Assembly: GCA_028283655.1 (NCBI GenBank)
Contig: JAPWKE010000002.1
Coordinates: 224,551-288,550 of the forward strand
Direction of reading: 5' to 3'
Source: Acidobacteriaceae bacterium
Lineage (GTDB): Bacteria; Acidobacteriota; Terriglobia; Terriglobales; Acidobacteriaceae
Length of the DNA: 64,000 nucleotides
Notes under the pieces: model-generated
Seen by the model: the letters and a program-made list of their open reading frames with translations, nothing else
Told to the model about the DNA's origin: nothing
The model's database searches: none
Translations under genes and position numbers: made by a program
Shown: positions 7,980 through 15,767 of the stretch, piece by piece
Numbering within the stretch: position 1 is the first letter of the stretch
Layout of the letters: each line of letters begins with the position of its first letter

Positions 7980-9218
7980 CTAGCCTTCGTGCAGATTCTT
8001 GCCGTGGTTCTCCGGGCCAAAGATCATGAGGACGAAGAGGGCGGTGATTACCGTGAGCTCGAAGCCTGCGAGTGCCCAGGAATAGCCGAAGTGTTCGCGC
8101 AGGAAGTTTTGTAGCGGGGATACCGGCGATGAGAGCAGAACGCCGAGTTGGTAGACGAAGCCTGCGAAGAGGCCGCGGATCGCGCTTGGCGAGAGCTCGT
8201 TCAGATGGGCAGGGATGACGCCGAACGCGCCTTGTACGCCAGCCTGCATCAGGATGGCTCCAAGGGTGATCGCGAAGACCGTTCCGCCAAACGCCCAGGA
8301 GTGCATCGCGAGCAAGCAGAGTACGAGCGCGACCATGATGCCGTAGCGGCGGCCGATGCGTTGCGAGAGCTGCCCGATGATGAGCGCGCCGACGATCGCG
8401 CCGAGGTTGTAGAGGACAGGGATGCCGAGCGAGGCCTTCATCCCCATGAGCGTCATGCCGTGCATGAAGGGCAGCGTGCGCAGGAAGTCGGGGTAGAGGT
8501 CCTGCGTGCCGTGCGAGAGCGAGGTCATGCAGGCCATGAGGAGGAGCAGGTAGGTGAAGCGTTTGCCGTTGCTTGCCAGTGCGCGGAAGATATGGCCCAT
8601 CGAAGGCATCTTCGTGCGTTCCCAGGCGTTGGACTCCGGCGCGAAGAGCGTGAGCAGCACGATGAGCGCGGCGAGGACTGTGCCGACGAAGAACATGGCG
8701 TGCCAGCCAAAGCTCGGTGCGACGAACTGCATGGCTAAGGCGGCCAGCAGGTAGCCGGAAGGGTAACCTGCCTGCATGAGGCCGCTGAGGACGCCGCGTT
8801 TGGCGCGTGGGGCTGACTCCATGGCGTAGGACGCGCCGATGCCCCAGTAGCCGCCCATGCCGATGCCGTAAAGGCAGCGGCAGAGGAGGAAGAGCACGTA
8901 GGTGGGCGCGAGGCCGGAGCAGACGGTGATGGCGGAGAAGTAGATGACGCAGGCGATGAGCGGGCGTTTGCGACCGAACTTGTCGGCCAGCGCGCCGAAG
9001 AGCAGTGCCCCGACGGGACGCATGGCGAGCGTGAGTGTCATGGTCCAGAGGATGGCGCCTTTGGAGACGCCGTAGCGGGCCATGAGTTCGGGGAAGAGGA
9101 AAACGACGACGAAGAAGTCGAAGGCGTCGAGAATCCAGCCGAGGATGCCGGAGGCGACGGCGAAGGGCCAGCCGGGGGTGGTGATTTCAGGAGCGTTCGA
9201 GTCGTCGGCGAGATGCAT
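7980..9218 (-). CDS. MFS transporter (metabolite:H+ symporter type)
   Basis: Twelve-helix major facilitator of 412 residues, probably a proton-coupled carboxylate or sugar-acid importer. The loop 2-3 signature is clear (GALADKFGRKRPL, near residue 80), and the equivalent after helix 8 is QRIGRRYG. The start of helix 1, GWILDAFDFFVVVFLFPEL, is typical of the JEN/sialate/aromatic acid symporter branch, where the Asp in helix 1 couples protons. The frame opens at a TTG at 9245, but ATG 9218 leaves the usual short cytoplasmic tail and is preferred. No catabolic genes adjoin it, so the substrate stays open. Confidence 0.87.
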   Translation of the reverse strand: MHLADDSNAPEITTPGWPFAVASGILGWILDAFDFFVVVFLFPELMARYGVSKGAILWTMTLTLAMRPVGALLFGALADKFGRKRPLIACVIYFSAITVCSGLAPTYVLFLLCRCLYGIGMGGYWGIGASYAMESAPRAKRGVLSGLMQAGYPSGYLLAALAMQFVAPSFGWHAMFFVGTVLAALIVLLTLFAPESNAWERTKMPSMGHIFRALASNGKRFTYLLLLMACMTSLSHGTQDLYPDFLRTLPFMHGMTLMGMKASLGIPVLYNLGAIVGALIIGQLSQRIGRRYGIMVALVLCLLAMHSWAFGGTVFAITLGAILMQAGVQGAFGVIPAHLNELSPSAIRGLFAGFVYQLGVLLSSPVSPLQNFLREHFGYSWALAGFELTVITALFVLMIFGPENHGKNLHEG

Positions 9219-9499
9219 GTGCGGAAGGGTATCGCATGGATGCAACGATGCGCAGCAGGAAAGCTTTAGAGCGAAACGTAGCTGGAGGCATCCCCGAACG
9301 GCGTAGTGTGAGTCTGAAGATCAGAAGGACGCTTTAGGATGTTGTGAAAGCGGAATCATCCTTTGCACGTGTTTTGCAGTCGTTAGCTCGCAAGCTCTGC
9401 ACCCTTGTTGTGTCGACCTGTTTGTGTCGAAATGGACCGCGGCCTCTAACAGGCGCCTGTACCGTGGTCTTTCGTAATAAAAGCGCCGAGGCTTTCTTG

Positions 9500-12400
9500 A
9501 TGGAATTTCATATTCGCCGGGATTTGCGTGACAGGCTTGCGCTGGACGACGTGTTGTTTGGCTATACGGGCAATGTAGTGTTTGCCAACGTTGCCGCGAG
9601 CCGCAAGCTGGCGCAGCAACTGAACACGGTGCGCGATGCGGAGAATGATCCTGACCGGCTGGTGAACGCGGGTGCTCTGTTTGCAATGGGGCTGATCGAT
9701 GAGTTGAACCACGCGCTGATTGCGAAGTACCGGCGTGAGATGGACCCGCAGGTGTTGCGCGATGCGCTGGTGTGGCTGGCGGGCAAGATCGAAAAGACGT
9801 CTTCGCAGTCGCTGGAGAGGCTGCTGCTGAAGTTTACGGAGATCTTTCCGGGCGTCAGTGTGTATCGCGGCGAGCAGACGGCGGCGGAGTGGTTGAGCAA
9901 GGCCACGGAAGGAATGCCGAACCGTGAAGCGGCGCTCGAAGAGTTGCTGCTGCTCTGGCTGGCGAATCAGAATCCGGCGCTGAAGAGCTTCAAAGAGCTG
10001 TTTGCGGACGGCGATCTAGGGCAGGGCACGGCGTATACGCAGGTGACGGGTGGGTTCCCGGATTACTTCAAGACGCGCCCACCGGTGGCGGCGGAGCTGG
10101 GTTCCCTGCTGGATGTGCTGCGCGCGCCGATGCTGGCTTCGCCGGAGTCGCTGACAGGGCAGTTGGATTACATCCGCACGCATTGGTCGGATGTGCTGGG
10201 CGCGGATTTGAAGCGCGTGCTGCTGGCGATCGACACGCTGCGCGAAGAGGACATCGCGATCTGGATGCGGTTCAACCCGGCCAAGCCGGATTGGTATCGG
10301 CATGGTGCTCCGGGGCGTGGTGGTGAGGGCTTCGTTGGAGATGAGTACGTTGGCTTTGAAGACGAGTGGACGACGGATGCGCAGGGGCGGCGGGTGCGTC
10401 GCTACGCCGCCGGGTACCAGGCTCCGCTGAATGAGTACGAGGCGTTCTCGGCTGACCAGGCGTGGATGCCGAACGTGGTGATGATGGCGAAGAGCACCTA
10501 TGTGTGGCTCGAGCAGCTATCGAAGAAGTACGGTCGGCATATTCATCGGCTGGACCATGTGCCGGAGGAAGAGCTGGCACTGATGGCCGATCAGGGCATC
10601 ACGTCGTTGTGGCTGATTGGCCTGTGGGAGCGTTCGATTGCTTCGCGCACGATCAAGCATCTGCGTGGGCACACGGACGCGGTGGCGTCGGCGTACTCGC
10701 TGAAGGACTACACGATTGCGGGTGATCTGGGTGGCTATGAAGCGTACGAGCGGTTGAAGCAGGCTGCGGCGCGGCATCGGATTCGGCTGGCGAGCGACAT
10801 GGTGCCAAACCACATGGGCATCGATTCACCGTGGGTGATTGAGAACCCGGAGGCGTTTCTCTATCGTTGGGAGTCGCCGTATCCGAGCTACAGCTTCAAC
10901 GGGCCGGACCTTTCGACGGACTCGCGCGTGGAGATCAAGCTCGAAGACCACTACTACGACCAGTCCGACGCGGCGGTTGTGTTTCGGATTCATCACCATG
11001 GTGATGGCGCGACGCGGTATATGTACCACGGCAACGATGGCACAACGTTTGCGTGGAACGATACGGCGCAGTTGGACTACTCGAAGGCCTGGGTGCGCGA
11101 GCAGGTGATGCAGACGATTCTGCATGTGGCTCGCATGTTCCCGATCATTCGCTTCGACGCCGCGATGGTGTTGGCGAAGCGACATGTGCAGCGGCTGTGG
11201 TTCCCACTGCCGGGTGCGGGTGGGTCGATTCCTTCGCGTGCTGAGAGTGCGATGAGCGACGAAGAGTTCAACGCTCTGATGCCGCATGAGTTCTGGCGCG
11301 AGGTGGTGGACCGCGTCGCGGTGGAAGTGCCCGGAACTCTGCTGCTGGCGGAAGCGTTCTGGATGCTCGAAGGCTACTTTGTGCGCACGCTGGGGATGCA
11401 TCGTGTGTACAACTCGGCGTTCATGAACATGCTGCGCGATGAAGAGAACGCGAAGTATCGCAGCTATCTGAAGAAGACGATTGAGTTCGATCCGGACATT
11501 CTGAAGCGGTATGTGAACTTCATGTCGAATCCGGATGAGCGCACGACGATCGACCAGTTTGGATCGGGCGACAAGTGCTTTGGTGTGGCGACGTTGATGT
11601 CCACGCTGCCGGGGTTGCCGATGTTTGGGCACGGGCAGATTGAAGGCTATGGCGAGCGCTATGGCATGGAGTTCAAGCAGGCCAAGATGGACGAGCGGCC
11701 GAATGAAGGGCTGGTCGCGCGACACCAGGCAGAGATTGCGCCACTGCTGAAGAAGCGTTACATCTTCGCGGAGAGCGCGAACTTTGTACTGTATGACTTC
11801 TGGGGCGATAACGGCGCGGTGGACGAGAACGTCTTTGCGTACTCAAACAATTTTTATGGTGAGCGGTCGCTGATTTTTTACAACAACAGCTATGGTTCGC
11901 GACGCGGAACGATTCACAACTCGGCAGCGTCAATGGATAAGGGGTCGGGGCAGTTGCGACAGCGGTCGCTGGCGGATGGGCTGGCGTTGCCATGGGACGA
12001 TGCGTTGTTTGTGGCGTATCGCGATCATACGAACGGCCTGGAGTACATCCGCCGTGCCAATGATTTTCATCGCAATGGTATGACGCTGGATCTGCGCGGC
12101 TATCAGTATGCCGTGTTGCTGGATTGGCGTGAGCTGCGGTCGACGGCGGAGTATCCGTGGGAGCCGCTGTGCGATTCGCTGAACGGTGCGGGCGTGTACT
12201 CGCTGGATGAGTCGCTGAAGCGGCTGCGGCTGCGGCCGTTGCATGAGGCGATGCGTGCGGTGCTGGCTCCGACGGAGCTTGAAGCACTGGGGATGCTGGC
12301 AGAAGAAGAGTGCGCGAAGCCGATGAGCGGTGAGTTAGAGAAGGATGTTCGTGTGGTGGCGTTTGCTGCGCGCGCTAAGGCGTTCTTCGAGCAGGTGAAG

Positions 12401-13204
12401 GTGTATCTGCCGGGCGCAAGTGTGGCGAAGGGCGAGAGCTGTGAGGCCTTGCTGGCTGCGGCATTACGTTTGCCGACGCTGGAGCGCGGCTTCTCGACGG
12501 CGTGGCCGAGCGTGACGCGTAAGGTAGTGCCTTCGGAAGAGCGCAGCGTGCTCGCATGGGCACCGGTTCTGGCATGGGTGCTGCTGCATAGTGCTCCGCT
12601 GGGGGCAAGCCCTGTGGTGGCGTTCGATTCGCTGGGGCTGCGAGAGGCGTTGGCTGAGGTATTCACCGCAGTTGGGCTGGAAGGTGAACGCGTCTGGCAG
12701 GCGGCGGCGATGGTTCGGTTGCTCCTTGCGACGAAAGCCAATGCGGTTGCAAGCGAGACGTTCTGGCAGGATGGCGATGTGCGTTGGCTGGTCGGTGCGA
12801 ATGAGCACGACGGCGTGACGTATGTGAACCAGGAGCGCTTTGAAGAAGTCTTGTGCTGGCTTGCTGTGCCAGAGCTTGTTGCTGGACAGGTCGCCGCTGC
12901 GGAGACGTTTGTTACCGGTGCGGCAAAGGCGATGAACGCCGCTGGCTACGACGCCAAGGCGTTCCTGCGAGGGGAGGCTGTGGCTGTGCCGGTGACGTCG
13001 GTTGCGAAGAAAGCGGTTGCGAAATCAGCGGCGAAGAAGGCTCCGGCAAAGCGTTCGACGAAGGTGGCTTCAACAGACGTTGGGACGACGAGCGAAGACC
13101 CAAAGGCAGAGACGCTCGCAGCGAAGAAGCCTGCGGCGAAGAAGACCGCAACGAAGAAAAGCGTGGCAAAGAAAGCTGCCGTGAAGAAGCCGAAGACGAG
13201 TTAG
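9500..13204 (+). CDS. Large GH13 alpha-amylase-family protein with lysine/alanine-rich tail
   Basis: Protein of 1234 residues with an alpha-amylase TIM barrel in its centre. GH13 conserved regions are visible: I, ASDMVPNHMG (about 431-440); II, PIIRFDAAMV with nucleophile Asp near 553; III, LLAEAFW with acid/base Glu near 618; IV, SNPDERTTIDQFG with Asp near 679. The first 300 residues have no recognised domain. The C-terminal 80 residues switch to histone H1-like VAKKAVAKSAAKKAPAKR repeats ending in KKPKTS. No signal peptide is seen, so it probably acts on cytoplasmic glycogen or maltodextrin. The frame is open back to a GTG at 9344, but ATG 9500 begins the plausible MEFHIRRDLRDRLAL N-terminus. 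The reaction could be hydrolysis or transglycosylation. Confidence 0.83.
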   Translation: MEFHIRRDLRDRLALDDVLFGYTGNVVFANVAASRKLAQQLNTVRDAENDPDRLVNAGALFAMGLIDELNHALIAKYRREMDPQVLRDALVWLAGKIEKTSSQSLERLLLKFTEIFPGVSVYRGEQTAAEWLSKATEGMPNREAALEELLLLWLANQNPALKSFKELFADGDLGQGTAYTQVTGGFPDYFKTRPPVAAELGSLLDVLRAPMLASPESLTGQLDYIRTHWSDVLGADLKRVLLAIDTLREEDIAIWMRFNPAKPDWYRHGAPGRGGEGFVGDEYVGFEDEWTTDAQGRRVRRYAAGYQAPLNEYEAFSADQAWMPNVVMMAKSTYVWLEQLSKKYGRHIHRLDHVPEEELALMADQGITSLWLIGLWERSIASRTIKHLRGHTDAVASAYSLKDYTIAGDLGGYEAYERLKQAAARHRIRLASDMVPNHMGIDSPWVIENPEAFLYRWESPYPSYSFNGPDLSTDSRVEIKLEDHYYDQSDAAVVFRIHHHGDGATRYMYHGNDGTTFAWNDTAQLDYSKAWVREQVMQTILHVARMFPIIRFDAAMVLAKRHVQRLWFPLPGAGGSIPSRAESAMSDEEFNALMPHEFWREVVDRVAVEVPGTLLLAEAFWMLEGYFVRTLGMHRVYNSAFMNMLRDEENAKYRSYLKKTIEFDPDILKRYVNFMSNPDERTTIDQFGSGDKCFGVATLMSTLPGLPMFGHGQIEGYGERYGMEFKQAKMDERPNEGLVARHQAEIAPLLKKRYIFAESANFVLYDFWGDNGAVDENVFAYSNNFYGERSLIFYNNSYGSRRGTIHNSAASMDKGSGQLRQRSLADGLALPWDDALFVAYRDHTNGLEYIRRANDFHRNGMTLDLRGYQYAVLLDWRELRSTAEYPWEPLCDSLNGAGVYSLDESLKRLRLRPLHEAMRAVLAPTELEALGMLAEEECAKPMSGELEKDVRVVAFAARAKAFFEQVKVYLPGASVAKGESCEALLAAALRLPTLERGFSTAWPSVTRKVVPSEERSVLAWAPVLAWVLLHSAPLGASPVVAFDSLGLREALAEVFTAVGLEGERVWQAAAMVRLLLATKANAVASETFWQDGDVRWLVGANEHDGVTYVNQERFEEVLCWLAVPELVAGQVAAAETFVTGAAKAMNAAGYDAKAFLRGEAVAVPVTSVAKKAVAKSAAKKAPAKRSTKVASTDVGTTSEDPKAETLAAKKPAAKKTATKKSVAKKAAVKKPKTS

Positions 13205-13228
13205 GGCGGATGCTTTCGCTGAAGAAAT

Positions 13229-13270
13229 GGAACGGGGCGCAGCATATTGCTGCGCCCCGCTCCATTTCTC
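13229..13270. terminator. Bidirectional stem-loop between GH13 and SIMPL genes
   Basis: A 16-bp stem with one mismatch (13229-13244 with 13248-13263) built around GGGGCGCAGCA/TGCTGCGCCCC lies between two convergent stop codons. A/T-rich flanks on both sides are short (aaatgg, ccatttc). Confidence 0.75.
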
Positions 13271-13279
13271 GGTCGAGGG

Positions 13280-14038
13280 TTAGTTGATTTCGAAGACAGC
13301 GTAGACCGTGGCTGAGGTTTCGATCTGACGCGGGTTGATCGCGAGTGGAGCGGGGGCTGCGGCGAAGGAGCGACTGGCCATTGCGAGGTTCATGACCTTG
13401 GGCATCGGACGAACGGGCTCGGCGTCGACAGAGTTGTTGGCATAGAGCAGCACGCCGAGTTTTACGTTGAGGCCGGTCGCCATCGCTTCGGCTTGCGAGT
13501 GCGCTTGCTGCAAGGCCTTTGTGGCGGCTGCGGCCTGCGCCGCGTTTGGGTCGCGGAGGCTCCAGTCGATGCTGCCACCTTCGTTGGCCCCTGCCTTGGT
13601 AGCGAGATCGAGCACGCGGGCCCCATCGTCGGCTTTGGCGCGCACGGTCCAGCTTTGGGTGACCTGCCAGGCGCGGGCGAGCTTCTCGGTGGGAGAGAGT
13701 TTTTCCAGTTGGTAGGGCTGTGTTTCGGCTACCTGCTGGTTCGCGCTTTCGATGTCTGCGGAAGCGACACCGGCCTTCTTCAGCGCGTCGATGATGGCGT
13801 TTGAGGTGCGCGAGGCGCTGGCGTAGGCGGCGTCCTTGTCCGGGCCGTAGGCGATGAAGCCGATGTGGACGGTGGCGACGTCGGCCATCTGCATGACTTT
13901 CGCCGTGGAGTTGATGGCGATGGAGCGTGTGGTGCGGTCGAGCTTGAACTCCGGCTGTTGCGCGGCGAGCGGAAGCGCGACGGCGACTGAGAGTGCGATG
14001 GTGGCGAGTGTGGCGCGGAGTGTCTGCGTGAGCTTCAT
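13280..14038 (-). CDS. SIMPL (DUF541) domain periplasmic protein
   Basis: Exported protein of 252 residues. The ATG at 14038 gives a Sec signal peptide (MKLTQTLRATLATIALSVAV, cleavage after ALPLAAQ) and has GGGAGG nine bases upstream. The remainder is a SIMPL domain: an N-terminal RSIAINSTAKVMQMADVATVHIG strand, a KKAGVASADIESANQQV helix region and a C-terminal ATVYAVFEI strand. Family members (E. coli YggE, mouse SIMPL) are linked to oxidative stress tolerance or scaffold functions and form oligomeric rings; no enzymatic role is established. It lies four bases downstream of the small basic protein gene, whose stop overlaps its ribosome site region, suggesting translational coupling. Confidence 0.87.
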   Translation of the reverse strand: MKLTQTLRATLATIALSVAVALPLAAQQPEFKLDRTTRSIAINSTAKVMQMADVATVHIGFIAYGPDKDAAYASASRTSNAIIDALKKAGVASADIESANQQVAETQPYQLEKLSPTEKLARAWQVTQSWTVRAKADDGARVLDLATKAGANEGGSIDWSLRDPNAAQAAAATKALQQAHSQAEAMATGLNVKLGVLLYANNSVDAEPVRPMPKVMNLAMASRSFAAAPAPLAINPRQIETSATVYAVFEIN

Positions 14039-14042
14039 GGGG

Positions 14043-14228
14043 TTAGTCCTCCCGGCTCGCTTTTTCAAGAATGTTGGCGAGCGTTTGCTTGTGCTTCGGT
14101 TGCTGAGACTCTTTGTCGCGGGTGTTGGGAAGCACGCGTTCGGAGGGCGGGGTGCCGAGTCGTTCGCGGGCGTTGGCCTTTACAGCTTTGACCGCGGTAA
14201 ATTGTGCGGGACGTTTGCGTTTCGCCAT
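14043..14228 (-). CDS. Small basic protein, unknown function
   Basis: A 61-residue, Lys/Arg-rich protein (MAKRKRPAQFTAVKAVKANA at the start, LANILEKASRED at the end). It lacks membrane segments or cysteines. The stop codon (14043-14045) lies within the leader of the SIMPL gene, four bases before that start, which fits a two-gene operon. No strong ribosome site precedes ATG 14228. The frame remains open upstream to 14684, but that part is antisense to the gene at 14309 and has shadow-like composition. I do not recognise the family; nucleic-acid binding would fit the charge but is not shown. Confidence 0.55.
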   Translation of the reverse strand: MAKRKRPAQFTAVKAVKANARERLGTPPSERVLPNTRDKESQQPKHKQTLANILEKASRED

Positions 14229-14308
14229 AGCGTGCTTGAGGGTATCGCGAATTGTGTTGAGGCGACAGGCGTATTCTGGGTTCGACGAAGAGAAGAGGGC
14301 CTGCTCGC

Positions 14309-14659
14309 ATGGATGAACGCGGATTTTTTGACGAAAAGCTGATGCCCAAGAACCATGTGCTGACCTGTCCGCACTGCCTGCAGCAGGAGGAGTACCAGGT
14401 GACGTGGCTGGTTCGGCGCAAGCGCCAGCAGCCACCGCAGGGGGCAGATTCCGAGACGATGGCGAAGTTTCGGAAGGCGCAAAGCTACATGGTGCGGCGT
14501 GATGACGTGATCGGCTGCAAGAATGTGCGCTGTCGTAAGCGCTTTGAAATCGAAGGGATACAGTCCGTGGCCTACATGCAGGAGGCTGCGACGGGGACCG
14601 TGGAAGACCGTGCGGCGAGGCTGAAGGCCGCGTTCGGCCGACGGAACGCCGGGGGCTGA
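14309..14659 (+). CDS. Small zinc-ribbon-like protein, unknown function
   Basis: A 116-residue protein with two cysteine pairs: CPHC at 20-23 and CKNVRC at about 70-75, arranged like the two knuckles of a zinc ribbon, with a basic segment (WLVRRKRQQPP) between them. The C-terminal third is helical and charged. AGAAGAGGG precedes the ATG. The divergent minus-strand genes start less than 100 bases away, so the intergenic region is shared. It resembles conserved hypothetical proteins of Acidobacteria; metal binding and possible nucleic-acid contact are inference from the cysteine layout. Confidence 0.72.
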   Translation: MDERGFFDEKLMPKNHVLTCPHCLQQEEYQVTWLVRRKRQQPPQGADSETMAKFRKAQSYMVRRDDVIGCKNVRCRKRFEIEGIQSVAYMQEAATGTVEDRAARLKAAFGRRNAGG

Positions 14660-14822
14660 GCGGGGGAACCACGATAGTAAACATCCGGATGAAGTGCTGG
14701 TTGAAGTGTTAGGGAAGAGTAAACAGCGTTTCGGTCCGGGCCGGTGAGTGTGGTGTAATGGAGAGGTCGAGGCTGCGCCGAGCGCGTGCCTCATTCGAAC
14801 GCACAGGAGCATTTGCAGACCG

Positions 14823-15107
14823 ATGGCCAATCTGAACATTCCCGCCGAAGAGCGCAACCTGGTCCCCGCAGAAGTGGCGCAGCTTGATCGTCGCCGCCGT
14901 CGCGGACAGCTTCTGCTGGTGATGGGCTTCCAGTTCGCACTGGTTACCATCTTCCTGACGCTGTGGAGCGGACAGGATCTGACGTACTCGCCGGGCTGGG
15001 TTCACCCGATGTTTTATTGGAACTGCATCGTAGGGATTGCGTCGGCGACGTGCCTGATCTCGGGCATCAAAATGCGCCGCGGCCTTCCGGAGTTCTTCAG
15101 CTACTAA
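14823..15107 (+). CDS. Small two-helix membrane protein, unknown function
   Basis: A 94-residue protein with a charged N-terminus (PAEVAQLDRRRRRGQ) and two hydrophobic segments (about residues 31-48 and 62-80), ending MRRGLPEFFSY. Orientation by the positive-inside rule would place both ends in the cytoplasm. The ATG at 14823 is preferred over the open frame from 14748. Upstream AGGAG is about 14 bases away, so the site is weak. A terminator follows at 15141. No family was recognised. Confidence 0.65.
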   Translation: MANLNIPAEERNLVPAEVAQLDRRRRRGQLLLVMGFQFALVTIFLTLWSGQDLTYSPGWVHPMFYWNCIVGIASATCLISGIKMRRGLPEFFSY

Positions 15108-15140
15108 GCCGCAGGAGGCGTTTGCCTCTGAAGCTTCAAG

Positions 15141-15175
15141 AAAAGCTCGCCCTCACTCCGGCGGGCTTTTGTTTT
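15141..15175 (+). terminator. Intrinsic terminator after small membrane protein
   Basis: Stem AAAGCTCGCC/GGCGGGCTTT (one wobble pair) with an eight-base loop, then TTTTGTTTT on the plus strand. Confidence 0.8.
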
Positions 15176-15237
15176 ACAGAAATTGCGACTTTCTCCAGCC
15201 ACGGAACGTCTGTGTCTGGAACGAGCTTTTTATTTCT

Positions 15238-15609
15238 ATGCAGCGATATCTCTTTCAGCAGGGCGAACTTCGGACGCCGCAGCCCATGTGGCTACGGTGC
15301 CTGACGATGTTTGCGCTGGTGATGATCGCTGTCATTGGTACGGTGCAGGCTGTACATATCCACGGCGATCTGTTGCCACACGCCAAGGCGGAGCTTCATG
15401 CTCCGGCGCTTTCGTCGCAGATGCTTGGCGGCGAAGAGCGCTGCCCGTTGTGCGTGGGTATGCACATGACGATGCCGACTCGCGCTATCCAGTACATGGT
15501 GGTGGAGTTGCTGGCACCGACGCTGCTGGTGGAGCAGGCGACGATTCGCCGCGCGACGCTGTGGCATTCTGCGTGGTGGAGTCGGCCTCCACCTGTGCAG
15601 GCAAGCTAA
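15238..15609 (+). CDS. DUF2946-like small membrane-anchored protein
   Basis: A 123-residue protein from ATG 15238: a basic N-terminus, one hydrophobic segment (CLTMFALVMIAVIGTVQAV), then a His-containing exported part (HIHGDLLPHAKAELH) and a CPLCVGMHM motif near residue 70. Short proteins with an N-terminal helix and a late CxxC/His motif are often encoded just before TonB receptors for metal uptake or efflux (DUF2946 type), which is the arrangement here. The match to DUF2946 is by eye and partial. The His/Met/Cys content suggests metal contact, but no ligand is proven. Separated by 158 bases, with an inverted repeat, from the receptor. Confidence 0.6.
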   Translation: MQRYLFQQGELRTPQPMWLRCLTMFALVMIAVIGTVQAVHIHGDLLPHAKAELHAPALSSQMLGGEERCPLCVGMHMTMPTRAIQYMVVELLAPTLLVEQATIRRATLWHSAWWSRPPPVQAS

Positions 15610-15643
15610 CGCTTCAACGAAGGGTTCTATATAGACATCAAGC

Positions 15644-15660
15644 CGTTGCGTTTTGCAACG
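15644..15660. promoter_or_regulatory. Operator-like inverted repeat upstream of TonB receptor
   Basis: CGTTGC and GCAACG face each other across five bases, 108 bases before the receptor start and just after a TATATAGA sequence at about 15629. The form fits a dimeric repressor site; no specific regulator can be named. Confidence 0.4.
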
Positions 15661-15767
15661 ACGTGGTGGTGCACCCTTTGCTTCACGCAGTTCCTGCGCG
15701 GTCGTTTGCCGACGCCATGAATGCTGCTCGCGTTTTCTCTTTTTGCCCGTACATAGTGAGGCTTTCC

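Noticed and set aside
15645..15767. Cobalamin riboswitch before the TonB receptor
   Set aside because: No B12-box-like GCCACTG sequence or multi-helix core is present in the 158-base gap.
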